A stretch of DNA of 64,000 nt from Lutimonas halocynthiae (GTDB taxonomy: Bacteria; Bacteroidota; Bacteroidia; Flavobacteriales; Flavobacteriaceae). Of this stretch, positions 9,403 through 16,891 are shown one piece after another. The stretch spans positions 1,052,546-1,116,545 of the forward strand of contig NZ_JAUFQO010000004.1 of NCBI RefSeq assembly GCF_030409835.1. Direction: 5' to 3'. The position numbers and the translations under genes are program-made. The notes beneath the pieces were generated by a model. That model searched no databases. It saw nothing but the letters and a program-made list of their open reading frames with translations, and was not told the origin of the DNA. Numbering within the stretch: position 1 is the first letter of the stretch; every line of letters begins with the position of its first letter.

Positions 9403-9474
9403 TTATAGCATACAAATCCTCTGCGTAATATTACGCATCATCATTTTTACCATATTTAATTTAATGTTCTTCAT
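9403..9474 (-). CDS. Methionine-rich 23-residue leader peptide of metY (proposed attenuator peptide)
   Basis: ATG at 9474 to TAA at 9403 encodes MKNIKLNMVKMMMRNITQRICML (23 aa), with Met at 1, 8, 11, 12, 13 and 22. The Met-Met-Met run (codons at 9444-9436) directly precedes and overlaps RNA segment 1, TGCGTA (9437-9432), which pairs with TACGCA (9427-9422). The latter overlaps CAGAGG (9423-9418), which can pair with the terminator arm CCTCTG. A ribosome stalled on the Met codons would cover segment 1, free segment 2 and prevent the terminator; a ribosome reaching the stop would cover segment 2. This is the geometry of the trp, his and thr leaders of enterobacteria, here in front of a methionine gene. 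Too short to prove by coding statistics. Confidence 0.75.
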   Translation of the reverse strand: MKNIKLNMVKMMMRNITQRICML

Positions 9475-9486
9475 TTATTTCGACAG

Positions 9487-9494
9487 CAAATATA
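9487..9494 (-). promoter_or_regulatory. Promoter -7 box for the metY leader transcript
   Basis: TATATTTG (9494-9487, leftward) is a perfect Bacteroidetes TAnnTTTG box. Transcription would begin about 6 nt later, giving a very short 5' end before the leader ATG at 9474, as in classical amino-acid leaders. No good TTG -33 element is visible at the usual distance. Confidence 0.55.
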
Positions 9495-9518
9495 TAAATT
9501 AATTTTAAATTTCTATAC

Positions 9519-9923
9519 TTACTTTAATTCAGCATGTCCAAAACTAACCGAAAAGTCAACACACCAAACGACAACATATTTGTATTTTTCAATATCAGTT
9601 CCGGCAGGAATCGCATAATTATAATCGCCATCCAAACCCTTTAATTCTCCCAGATCAACATATTCTTGCGAATCAACTTCAGTAGACAAATACAACAGTA
9701 ATAGAGGCCCATCATCCGTTTTAAAATCTTTTAAGGCAAGGTTTGTTATGGCCTCATTCACCGTGGCCGTTCCGCTCGTGGGATGGGCATCGCTCACAAA
9801 AACTCCTTTGGGCGCTTCCATGGTATTACCTCCAGAATTTATTAAGTCCCCCATGTCGTTATCATCTGAATCGCAAGCTACCATCACAGTAAGCAACAAT
9901 AAAACATAAAATATTCTTTTCAT
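9519..9923 (-). CDS. DM13-domain lipoprotein
   Basis: From the ATG at 9923 (a TTG one codon earlier is unlikely) this encodes 134 residues. It has a lipoprotein signal, MKRIFYVLLLLTVMVAC, with the lipobox cysteine at 17 followed by an acidic D/N-rich linker, so the protein is probably surface or outer-membrane attached. The rest is a DM13 domain: HPTSGTATV, LALKDFKTDDGP, YLSTEV, LGELKGLDGDYNYAIP and a final VVWCVDFSVSFGHAEL with the conserved WC and FG. DM13 domains are thought to be electron-transfer or redox-related; the exact role here is unknown. It is upstream of metY but separated from it by a promoter, leader and terminator. Confidence 0.85.
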   Translation of the reverse strand: MKRIFYVLLLLTVMVACDSDDNDMGDLINSGGNTMEAPKGVFVSDAHPTSGTATVNEAITNLALKDFKTDDGPLLLLYLSTEVDSQEYVDLGELKGLDGDYNYAIPAGTDIEKYKYVVVWCVDFSVSFGHAELK

Positions 9924-10018
9924 CAATTTAGATTTTAAAACCTATAGACGATGAAAGGTGTAATCCTTACAAAAAAATTTATTTATCAAAATCTTCATTC
10001 TATGTTTTTAAATTTGTT

Positions 10019-10026
10019 TAAATTTG
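10019..10026 (+). promoter_or_regulatory. Probable metK promoter -7 box
   Basis: TAAATTTG matches TAnnTTTG; an identical box lies 10 bp earlier (10009-10016). A start about 6 nt after the second box would place the 5' end just before the SAM-II-like aptamer at 10038. No clear TTG at -33. Confidence 0.5.
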
Positions 10027-10037
10027 CAACTTATAAT

Positions 10038-10104
10038 CCAGAGGAAAAATTTGAACTGATTGCAACCTCCTTAAAAAATGCTAAAGCAGTAATACTACTT
10101 TAGC
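10038..10104 (+). promoter_or_regulatory. SAM-II-like riboswitch with alternative hairpin, metK leader
   Basis: The core reads GAGG (10041-10044), then AATTTGAACTGATTGCAA, then CCTC, then AAAAAATGCTAAAG. These fit the SAM-II order: P1 5' strand, the AUUU-AAC loop, AUUGCAA, P1 3' strand, and the downstream AAAUGCUAAA that forms the pseudoknot. The 3' pseudoknot strand GCTAAAG (10080-10086) also pairs perfectly with CTTTAGC (10098-10104), with an inner AGT/ACT, giving a competing hairpin that could be the expression platform. It lies 45 nt before the metK ATG. SAM-II is best known from Alphaproteobacteria; assignment is by eye. Confidence 0.75.
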
Positions 10105-10148
10105 TCTATAGGTCAACATTTCAACTTCCTTTTTAAAAATTGACAATT

Positions 10149-11402
10149 ATGTCTTATTTATTTACGTCTGAATCTGTGTCTGAAGGGCATCCTGATAAAG
10201 TAGCAGATCAAATTTCTGATAGTCTTCTAGACAATTTCTTAGCCTTTGATCCGGATGCCAAAGTGGCTTGTGAGACCATGGTAACCACTGGTCAAGTAGT
10301 ATTGGCAGGGGAGGTTAAAACAAAAACATATATCGACGCACCAATAATCGCCAGAGAAACCATTAAAAGAATTGGTTATACTAAGGGTGAATATAAATTT
10401 GAAGGCGAAAGCTGCGGCGTTATCTCATTGATTCATGAACAATCACAGGATATCAACCAAGGTGTTGACAGAGGAGCGGAAGAAGAACAAGGTGCCGGTG
10501 ATCAAGGGATGATGTTTGGATACGCAACAAACGAAACCTCTAATTACATGCCTCTTGCCTTAGATCTAAGCCATAGATTATTAAAGGTTCTTGCTGAGCT
10601 TAGGCGTGAAAATGATGCGATCAACTATTTACGCCCTGATGCTAAAAGTCAGGTTACAATAGAATATTCTGATGAAGGAGTTCCTCAACGAATTGATACT
10701 ATAGTGCTATCAACACAGCATGATGATTTTGATGAAGATGAACAAATGCTAGCTAAGATTAAGGAAGATATTGTATCAATCCTTATCCCTAGAGTTGTTG
10801 CTGACTTACCTGAGAATATTCAATTATTATTTAACGATCAAATCAGGTATCATATTAACCCAACAGGAAAATTTGTTATTGGTGGGCCTCATGGAGATAC
10901 GGGTTTGACCGGAAGAAAAATTATTGTTGATACCTATGGTGGTAAAGGAGCTCATGGTGGTGGCGCTTTTAGTGGTAAAGATCCTAGCAAAGTAGATAGG
11001 TCTGCGGCATATGCCTCAAGACACATCGCAAAAAATATGGTGGCCGCCGGTTTATGTGATCAGGTATTGGTTCAGGTTTCATATGCAATTGGGGTTGCAG
11101 AACCAACCTCAATTAATGTAGAAACATATAATACTTCTAAATCAAACAAATCTGACGGAGAGATTTCTAGAATTATCGAAGGCATGTTTGACATGAGACC
11201 AGCAGCAATTGAAAAAAGGCTTAAACTCAGAAATCCTATTTACAGCGAAACTGCTGCATATGGTCATATGGGAAGAACTCCAGAAGTAGTAACCAAACAT
11301 TTTTCTTCACCATATTCTGGTGAAAAATCAATTGAAGTAGAGTTGTTCACCTGGGAAAAACTTGATTATGTAGACAAAATTAAAGAGGCCTTTGATCTTT
11401 AA
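10149..11402 (+). CDS. metK: S-adenosylmethionine synthetase
   Basis: MetK makes SAM from methionine and ATP. The start chosen is ATG at 10149 ([17 protein letters not shown]); a TTG three codons earlier is in frame but would add MTI to a very conserved N-terminus. The protein has 417 residues, the usual bacterial length being 380-430. Visible motifs are GHPDK (residues 13-17), the GYATNET/methionine-site region, [13 protein letters not shown] and [19 protein letters not shown], which bind ATP, Mg and phosphate. It is monocistronic, between a SAM-II-like leader and a strong palindromic terminator, and divergent from the methionine biosynthetic genes whose end product it uses. Confidence 0.98.
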   Translation: MSYLFTSESVSEGHPDKVADQISDSLLDNFLAFDPDAKVACETMVTTGQVVLAGEVKTKTYIDAPIIARETIKRIGYTKGEYKFEGESCGVISLIHEQSQDINQGVDRGAEEEQGAGDQGMMFGYATNETSNYMPLALDLSHRLLKVLAELRRENDAINYLRPDAKSQVTIEYSDEGVPQRIDTIVLSTQHDDFDEDEQMLAKIKEDIVSILIPRVVADLPENIQLLFNDQIRYHINPTGKFVIGGPHGDTGLTGRKIIVDTYGGKGAHGGGAFSGKDPSKVDRSAAYASRHIAKNMVAAGLCDQVLVQVSYAIGVAEPTSINVETYNTSKSNKSDGEISRIIEGMFDMRPAAIEKRLKLRNPIYSETAAYGHMGRTPEVVTKHFSSPYSGEKSIEVELFTWEKLDYVDKIKEAFDL

Positions 11403-11429
11403 ACAAAGGCTTTATTACAATATTTAATT

Positions 11430-11467
11430 AAAGAGATGGACTATGATCATAGTCCATCTCTTTCTTT
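11430..11467 (+). terminator. metK terminator, a perfect 34-bp palindrome
   Basis: Positions 11430-11463 are an exact palindrome beginning AAAGAGATGGACTATG and are followed by CTTTTT. It can fold as a 15-bp stem with a 4-nt loop, 28 nt after the metK stop. Confidence 0.85.
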
Positions 11468-11583
11468 TTACAGAAGATCTTGCTTTCAACATATTGAAGT
11501 TTGTAATTCTCATACAATCGTCTTACATTTCACAAAGCAAGTCAATAAGAGGCTAGTTTAACGTCAACCCATAGAACAAGGCC

Positions 11584-12372
11584 ATGAAAAGCATTCTATT
11601 TATTACTTTTTGCTTCTTTAGTTTAGCTATTCAGTCTCAAGAATTAACCACAAAATTACATGCTAAAAAAGCACTTGAAGCTGATTCATTTATTGGGGTT
11701 GATGAGTTTCAAAGTATGTACTTTATAAAAGATAATATCCTTTATAAAAAGACTTCAAAACAATTATTTTCTTACAGCAATGTTGGCTTAGGAAAGCTTA
11801 GCAGCGTCAACATTCAGAACCCATTTAAAGTTATCTTGTTCTATGCCGAATTTAATGCCGCTATAATTCTTGACAATAATTTAAATGAATTAACGCAAAA
11901 AATAGATTTCACAAAAGAAACACTATTCAATAATGTGGCTTTTGTTACAGGAGCTTCTCAAAACAACATATGGTTGTATGCAGATGACAACAAGCTTCAC
12001 CTATACGATTACCGAAATTACACTGAGGTACTTCAAACGCAGCCGACAACATTTTATGATCCGGATTTTCTACCTAAAAATATCGTTAGCACTTATAAAA
12101 AGATATGGATACTTTCTTTAAATTCTGTTCTTGAATTTAACGAATATGGCATCTATACACAGTCATTTGATCTGAAGGATGTTGAACAGATTTTTTCCTT
12201 TCAAAAAGGTTTTGTCTTTTTTAAGAAGCGAAACTTTTTCTATCAGGAGACATTCAGCATCATTCCTATTCGCTTAGATTATGAGGATACTATTGAATCC
12301 ATTTACATAAACAGCGCTTACATTTTCATATTTGATGGCAAAACCGTTTATCAATACCAAATAATACGGTGA
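11584..12372 (+). CDS. Secreted hypothetical protein, possible beta-propeller
   Basis: This 262-residue protein starts with a cleavable signal peptide (MKSILFITFCFFSLAIQSQ). The mature part has repeated short hydrophobic strands with aromatic ends (MYFIKDNILYKK, LFSYSNVGLG, NIWLYADDNKLHLYDYR, KIWILSLNSVLEFNEYG, AYIFIFDGKTVYQY), about one every 40 residues. That is the texture of a beta-propeller; no catalytic motif is visible. I do not recognise a named family beyond flavobacterial proteins of this general type. It lies between metK and the deoxynucleoside kinase on the same strand with separate intergenic regions. Confidence 0.75.
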   Translation: MKSILFITFCFFSLAIQSQELTTKLHAKKALEADSFIGVDEFQSMYFIKDNILYKKTSKQLFSYSNVGLGKLSSVNIQNPFKVILFYAEFNAAIILDNNLNELTQKIDFTKETLFNNVAFVTGASQNNIWLYADDNKLHLYDYRNYTEVLQTQPTTFYDPDFLPKNIVSTYKKIWILSLNSVLEFNEYGIYTQSFDLKDVEQIFSFQKGFVFFKKRNFFYQETFSIIPIRLDYEDTIESIYINSAYIFIFDGKTVYQYQIIR

Positions 12373-12457
12373 AAGTTGCTTTAAATGGTCGATATAAGCT
12401 AGATTTTTTTTAATTTCGCTTTCCATTGCTAATTACTAAAATCAAACTAAGAAACCC

Positions 12458-13072
12458 ATGCATATCGCTATAGCCGGAAATATTGGAGCAGGAAAAACAA
12501 CTTTGACAAGTTTATTGGCTAAACATTATAAATGGGAACCTCATTTTGAATCGGTTGCAGAAAATCCTTACCTGGACGATTTTTATGGATCAATGGAAAG
12601 ATGGTCATTTAATTTACAGATCTATTTCTTGAATAGTAGGTTTCGTCAAATTCTTGAAATCCGTGAAAGCGGTAAAAACATCATTCAAGACAGAACCATT
12701 TATGAAGACGCACATATTTTTGCGCCTAATTTACATGCTATGGGCCTGATGACCAATCGTGATTTTAGCAATTACGAAACCCTTTTTGATTTAATGGAAA
12801 GACTTGTTTCTCCTCCTGATCTGATGATCTATTTAAGAGCGAGCATTCCGACGCTTGTTGGACAAATACACAAGAGAGGAAGAGATTTTGAGAATACCAT
12901 TAGCATAGACTATCTAAGTCGTTTAAATGAACGCTATGAAGCCTGGATCACTACTTATAAGAAAGGGAAACTTCTTATTATTGACATTGACAATTTGAAC
13001 ATAGTCGATAACCCTGAAGATCTAGGATCAATCATTGACCGTATTGACGCCCAGATTCACGGTTTATTTTAA
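12458..13072 (+). CDS. Deoxynucleoside kinase
   Basis: This 204-residue protein belongs to the dNK/dGK/dAK family, which phosphorylates deoxynucleosides in the salvage pathway. Marks are the P-loop GNIGAGKT (residues 7-14), ENPYLDDFY near residue 36 with the general-base glutamate region, the QDRTIYEDAHIF motif (the DRS-like segment), and the lid KRGRDFE. Length matches the bacterial kinases. The start is ATG at 12458. The downstream gap holds tandem repeats and a bidirectional terminator, so it is probably a single-gene unit. Substrate preference among deoxyadenosine, deoxyguanosine and pyrimidines cannot be read from the sequence. Confidence 0.93.
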   Translation: MHIAIAGNIGAGKTTLTSLLAKHYKWEPHFESVAENPYLDDFYGSMERWSFNLQIYFLNSRFRQILEIRESGKNIIQDRTIYEDAHIFAPNLHAMGLMTNRDFSNYETLFDLMERLVSPPDLMIYLRASIPTLVGQIHKRGRDFENTISIDYLSRLNERYEAWITTYKKGKLLIIDIDNLNIVDNPEDLGSIIDRIDAQIHGLF

Positions 13073-13122
13073 TTTCTTTTACAAATAAATAACACTCCAA
13101 TATTTCTGAAGGGTACAAAACC

Positions 13123-13196
13123 GAACCCCTCGGAGGTGAGCACCTCACCTGCGAACCCCTCGGAAGTGAACCCTTCACCTGCGAACCCTTCGCGAA
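13123..13196. repeat. Two 30-bp direct repeats plus a partial third, GC-rich intergenic element
   Basis: Units at 13123-13152 and 13153-13182 share GAACCCCTCGGA then GTGA and TCACCTGC; a third partial copy starts at 13183. The first unit contains the hairpin GAGGTG-AG-CACCTC. The GC content is far above the flanking AT-rich spacer, and the CGGAGGTGAG core recurs at 17583-17653. Confidence 0.8.
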
Positions 13197-13211
13197 TTAT
13201 TAAACCAAAAA

Positions 13212-13239
13212 AAAACTCTCAATTTCTTGAGAGTTTTTT
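13212..13239. terminator. Bidirectional terminator between deoxynucleoside kinase and exbD
   Basis: AAAACTCTCAA (13212-13222) pairs with TTGAGAGTTTT (13227-13237) around TTTC, with A and T runs outside on both sides. It serves the convergent genes on either side. Confidence 0.85.
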
Positions 13240-13260
13240 CTAACTTAAATTATAACTAAA

Positions 13261-13725
13261 TTATTTTACGTTGTCCATTACATCACCCTTCAACGTCGAG
13301 TAATTAATCTTAAGAGCATTGATGTTTCTCAATTCTTCTTTGATATCCGTAATGGTACCTACATTTGATTCAATATCTGCTTTAATGGAGGTTGTCAAAA
13401 GAGGAATCTCATCTTCAGGATGTGTTTCTCTTTCAGCAAATATAAAATACTTAACGTCTTTTACATCTGCAATTCGATCATTCAATTGAATTTTATCTCC
13501 ATTCTGATCTTTAACCTTTCCTACATAAATATAGCTTACCAAACTTTTACGCTCCAGTTTCTTAATCTCTGTAGCTTTCGGTAATTGAGGTTTTTTGATC
13601 TTCAGTTCTGTCTCACGCATTACAGTTGTAACCATGAAAAAGAATAATAGCATGAATACAATGTCAGGTAAAGATGCTGTTGATATACCTGGCATTCCTT
13701 TTTTCTTCTTTTTAAACTTCGACAT
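13261..13725 (-). CDS. exbD: ExbD/TolR-type biopolymer transport protein (second copy)
   Basis: This 154-residue protein has a lysine-rich cytoplasmic N-terminus, one membrane helix (about residues 19-40, PDIVFMLLFFFMVTTVM) carrying the ExbD aspartate at residue 21, and a periplasmic domain. With ExbB it uses the proton gradient to energise TonB. It is the last gene of a four-gene leftward operon, 6 bp after the other exbD. The C-terminal KINYSTLKGDVMDNVK is typical of Bacteroidetes copies. The operon lacks a tonB gene in this window. Confidence 0.93.
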   Translation of the reverse strand: MSKFKKKKKGMPGISTASLPDIVFMLLFFFMVTTVMRETELKIKKPQLPKATEIKKLERKSLVSYIYVGKVKDQNGDKIQLNDRIADVKDVKYFIFAERETHPEDEIPLLTTSIKADIESNVGTITDIKEELRNINALKINYSTLKGDVMDNVK

Positions 13726-13731
13726 AAGAAA

Positions 13732-14358
13732 TTACTTTGTAGGTTCTGCTTCAGAAATAATTTGAGGATACTTCCCCTTAATTAATTTAATTCTTTCGTT
13801 CAGCGTTTCGTTTTTCTGACTATTCTTCTGATCTTTCAACATCTGGGTATATGAAATCCCATACATTTTTTCAGATAATCTGTTTCTTAATTCAGTGTAG
13901 GCTCCAACTAATTCATTCTGAACCGCAATATAGGTACCATAAGAAGTTCCTCTATCACTCTCTAATGAAATAATAGCTTTGTTCGGATGATCAGATGATG
14001 CCGGATCTTTCGCTCCTTCACACCAATCACATTCAGCTGGCTCGGCTCCGTCTATAGGGTTACCCATTCCTCCACCATTGTCTATGAACTTAACCGCTTC
14101 TTCACGAATCTTATCGATCGTCATAAATGTCTCACCTTCTACCAAAATATCATTATTACGGTTTACTGTAACAACAAACACGTTTTTTTCTTTCAATTTT
14201 GGTGGATCAGGCATGTCTTCCGGCTGCTTTTCAGGTAATTTCCTGCTAATCCCAGTGTCCACATCCATCGTAGTTGTTACTAGAAAGAATATGAGCAACA
14301 AGAAAGCAATATCGGCCATTGACCCTGCATTAATTTCCGGTGATTCTCTTAATGCCAT
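13732..14358 (-). CDS. exbD: ExbD/TolR-type biopolymer transport protein with a Cys-containing insertion
   Basis: This 208-residue protein has an N-terminal INAGSMADIAFLLLIFFLVTT helix with the conserved aspartate (residue 17), then a periplasmic domain longer than usual. About 35 extra residues around 95-128 include PAECDWCEG, a C-x-x-C pair in an oxidising compartment, and then IISLESDRGTSYG resumes the ExbD fold. It lies 6 bp upstream of the shorter exbD. Two ExbD proteins with one ExbB suggests mixed assemblies or separate TonB partners; this is inference. The C-x-x-C could be a disulfide or a metal site. Confidence 0.92.
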   Translation of the reverse strand: MALRESPEINAGSMADIAFLLLIFFLVTTTMDVDTGISRKLPEKQPEDMPDPPKLKEKNVFVVTVNRNNDILVEGETFMTIDKIREEAVKFIDNGGGMGNPIDGAEPAECDWCEGAKDPASSDHPNKAIISLESDRGTSYGTYIAVQNELVGAYTELRNRLSEKMYGISYTQMLKDQKNSQKNETLNERIKLIKGKYPQIISEAEPTK

Positions 14359-14364
14359 AATTTT

Positions 14365-14832
14365 TTATTTTGTTGAAAATAATGATTTTACAAAATCGAA
14401 TAAGAAGAATCCAAGTCCTATTGCTCCTAGTATCATTGAGTACCATATTCCGGTACTAACCCACTTAGAAGTACTTCCTGCTTCTCCGTCTTTAATAATG
14501 TTTCCAGACATATTCAATGTTGCTTCGTCTGTAGCCATCATATATGAAACCAATAACAAAAACCCTAAGGCTGCTAAAGAGATCAATGTTTTCTTAAGTA
14601 ATTTAGGCTGTCTTACCAGGTTCCACAATGAGAACACAACAGCTATAATTGTCGTGATGTACAAAATGACCTTCGCAAATGATACAAAAGGAGAAACAAG
14701 ACTATTTTGCAAGTCTAGGCTCTCTTTTACAGAATCATCGCCTTCCATAATTATCCTCGCTAGGAAATAGATCGCAATCAAACCGATCAAACCTGATACA
14801 AGTGATAATATCTTTGATACTTTACTATTCAT
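14365..14832 (-). CDS. Four-helix membrane protein of the exbBD operon
   Basis: This 155-residue protein has four predicted membrane segments: about residues 7-26, 50-69, 80-98 and 131-150. Between the third and fourth is a polar loop with TLNMSGNIIKDGEAGS. It has no recognisable catalytic motif. It lies between exbB (7 bp upstream) and exbD (6 bp downstream), a position conserved in flavobacterial TonB-energising operons as far as I know. A structural or regulatory role in the ExbB/ExbD motor is inferred from position only. Confidence 0.8.
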   Translation of the reverse strand: MNSKVSKILSLVSGLIGLIAIYFLARIIMEGDDSVKESLDLQNSLVSPFVSFAKVILYITTIIAVVFSLWNLVRQPKLLKKTLISLAALGFLLLVSYMMATDEATLNMSGNIIKDGEAGSTSKWVSTGIWYSMILGAIGLGFFLFDFVKSLFSTK

Positions 14833-14839
14833 AATTCTT

Positions 14840-15559
14840 TTATTTATTTCTGATCAAAAGATCGACCAATTTAATAGATGCGTCTTCCATGTTATTTACA
14901 ATACTATCAATTTTAGAAATGATGTAATTATAAAAAATTTGAAGAATAATCGCAACTACTAAACCAAATACAGTTGTCAAAAGTGCTACTTTAATACCAC
15001 CTGCTACAACCGCTGGAGAAATATCACCTGCCGCTTCAATAGAGTCAAATGCAGAAATCATACCAATTACTGTTCCCATGAACCCAAGCATTGGAGCAAG
15101 AGCAATAAATAAAGACAACCAAGAAACATTTTTCTCTAATAGTCCCATTTGAACACCACCATAAGCCACAACGGCTTTTTCAGCAGCATCAACTCCTTCA
15201 TCCATTCTATCTAAACCTTGATAAAAGATTGACGCAACAGGTCCTTTTGTGTTTCTACAAAGTTCTTTTGCAGCTTCAACACCACCAGTTCCGATAGCTT
15301 CTTCTACATCATTAACCAGCTTTTCAGTGTTAGTTGTAGCCATGTTTAGATAAATGATTCTTTCAATGGCTATAGCCAGACCTAAAATCAAAGTTACCAA
15401 TACAATCCCCATAAAGAAAGGACCACCTTCAATAAATCGCTGTTTCAAAACTTGATGAAAAGTTTTTTCAGCCACTGGTTCTGTTTGTGCATAAATGTTT
15501 TGAACTGAGCTCAATAACATCAATCCTGTCATCGCAAGGATAGTAAATACTTTTTTCAT
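14840..15559 (-). CDS. exbB: MotA/TolQ/ExbB proton channel family protein
   Basis: This 239-residue protein has an N-terminal hydrophobic signal-like segment (residues 1-24), a first core helix near 50-70 (FFMGIVLVTLILGLAIAIE), then a cytoplasmic helical domain, and two further helices near 148-170 and 185-210. The conserved GLEKNVSWLSLFIALAPMLGFMGTVIGMI-type segment is present. It forms the proton-conducting pentamer of the TonB motor with ExbD. It is the first gene of a leftward operon of four. The tRNA-Ser gene lies upstream on the same strand. Confidence 0.93.
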   Translation of the reverse strand: MKKVFTILAMTGLMLLSSVQNIYAQTEPVAEKTFHQVLKQRFIEGGPFFMGIVLVTLILGLAIAIERIIYLNMATTNTEKLVNDVEEAIGTGGVEAAKELCRNTKGPVASIFYQGLDRMDEGVDAAEKAVVAYGGVQMGLLEKNVSWLSLFIALAPMLGFMGTVIGMISAFDSIEAAGDISPAVVAGGIKVALLTTVFGLVVAIILQIFYNYIISKIDSIVNNMEDASIKLVDLLIRNK

Positions 15560-15637
15560 TTGTGTAAATGTTTGTTATTTAAATTTAGTTAACGGGTTTA
15601 AAGATATAAAAATTTTAGAACATAAGAACATCTTGCG

Positions 15638-15724
15638 CGGAGAGAAAGGGATTCGAACCCTTGTTACAATTTCTCATAAACACGCTTTCCAAGCGTGCGC
15701 CTTAAGCCACTCGGCCACCTCTCC
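15638..15724 (-). tRNA. tRNA-Ser (anticodon GGA)
   Basis: Read leftward from 15724, the 7-bp acceptor GGAGAGG/TCTCTCC, the anticodon loop TTGGAAA on a CACGC/GCGTG stem, a long variable arm and GGTTCGAATCC all fit a class II serine tRNA. The discriminator base is G and the CCA end is not encoded. 87 nt. Confidence 0.95.
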
Positions 15725-15797
15725 AAAATGTCAAAAAATTTTATATGAACGGCAAGTAACAAAAAATTATTTACTTGTAAAAACTTTTAGTTCAAAA

Positions 15798-16829
15798 CTA
15801 GTTCATTTCTCCACGCAGAGGCGTCTCAAATAAAATTTTAAACTTTTTAGACGGGGTCTTCTTTCCGAGAAGTAATTTTAATTTAGCTACCGCAGATTCT
15901 GTTGTAATATCCTTTCCACTTATCACTCCTGTCTTTTTCAAATGAACACTTGATTCGTAATGCCCCATCATGACACCGCCACTAACACATTGCGTAACAT
16001 TGATGACAGGAATCCCTTTATCTATGGTAGTTGAAAGTATTTCAGTAAACCATTCAGCTGTGAGCGCATTACCGGCACCATAAGTCTCCAATATGACGCC
16101 TTCAAGATCCGGGCAGTTCAATATATGCCTGACTATACTTTCGCTTATCCCGGGAAATAATTTCAATATGAGCACTTTTGCATCAAAATTTTTGTTGAGC
16201 ATCAATGGCTTTGATTTATCCGCGCGAATCAACCAGGGTTCGTTAAAATTTAAATGAACACCGCTCTCTCCTAAGTTTGGGTAATTAGCTGATTCAAAGG
16301 CCTCAAACTGTTCAGAACTTACCTTTGTAGTTCGGTTAGCACGATATAATTTGTATTCAAAATACAAGCCTACTTCCTGAACTATGGCCTGCCCGTTTTG
16401 CTGTGCGGAAGCTACTTGAATAGCAGTGATCAAATTTTCTTTAGCATCCGTTCTTAAATCTCCTATTGGTAATTGAGAACCTGTAAATATAACTGGTTTA
16501 CTCAAGTTTTCAAGGATAAAGCTCAAGGCTGAAGAAGTGTATGACATGGTGTCAGTGCCTGTTAAAACAACGAAACCATCAATATCTTCATAGCGGCTTT
16601 CAATGATTTCTGCAATTTTCATCCAGTACTCTGGAGACATATCCGAGGAGTCAATAGGATTCGGGAAAGCTGTGGTTTCTATCTTACAGTCTAGCAATTT
16701 CAACTCCGGAATCTTAACTTTGATATTCTCAAAATCAAAAGGCTTGAGGGCATTTGACTTATAATCCTTGACCATTCCAATCGTTCCACCGGTGTAGATC
16801 AATAAAATATCTGGCACTTTATTTTCCAT
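15798..16829 (-). CDS. ansA: Type I L-asparaginase
   Basis: This 343-residue enzyme hydrolyses asparagine to aspartate and ammonia. It carries both catalytic threonine motifs: YTGGTIG near residues 12-18 and VLTGTDTMSY near residue 90. There is no signal peptide, so it is cytoplasmic type I rather than the secreted type II. Length is normal for the family. It is divergent from the YugP-like protease gene with a 62-bp gap, and the gap contains the small inverted repeat TTGATA / TATCAA (16851-16868). It supplies aspartate, which may feed the aspartokinase pathway encoded earlier in the window, although nothing links their regulation. Confidence 0.94.
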   Translation of the reverse strand: MENKVPDILLIYTGGTIGMVKDYKSNALKPFDFENIKVKIPELKLLDCKIETTAFPNPIDSSDMSPEYWMKIAEIIESRYEDIDGFVVLTGTDTMSYTSSALSFILENLSKPVIFTGSQLPIGDLRTDAKENLITAIQVASAQQNGQAIVQEVGLYFEYKLYRANRTTKVSSEQFEAFESANYPNLGESGVHLNFNEPWLIRADKSKPLMLNKNFDAKVLILKLFPGISESIVRHILNCPDLEGVILETYGAGNALTAEWFTEILSTTIDKGIPVINVTQCVSGGVMMGHYESSVHLKKTGVISGKDITTESAVAKLKLLLGKKTPSKKFKILFETPLRGEMN

Positions 16830-16891
16830 AAAAAATATTTAGCATGCTTTTTGATATAAAAGTATCAATTAAAACTTTATAAAAAATTAAT

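Noticed and set aside
10140..10148. TTG start for metK three codons earlier
   Set aside because: The ATG at 10149 gives the conserved [10 protein letters not shown] start; the extra residues are not expected.
13123..13196. Direct repeats that could suggest a CRISPR array
   Set aside because: The 30-bp units are adjacent with no unique spacers and no cas genes nearby.
14078..14770. A 230-codon rightward frame across exbD and the membrane protein gene
   Set aside because: It lies antisense to two clearly coding operon genes and shows no family features; it is a shadow frame.
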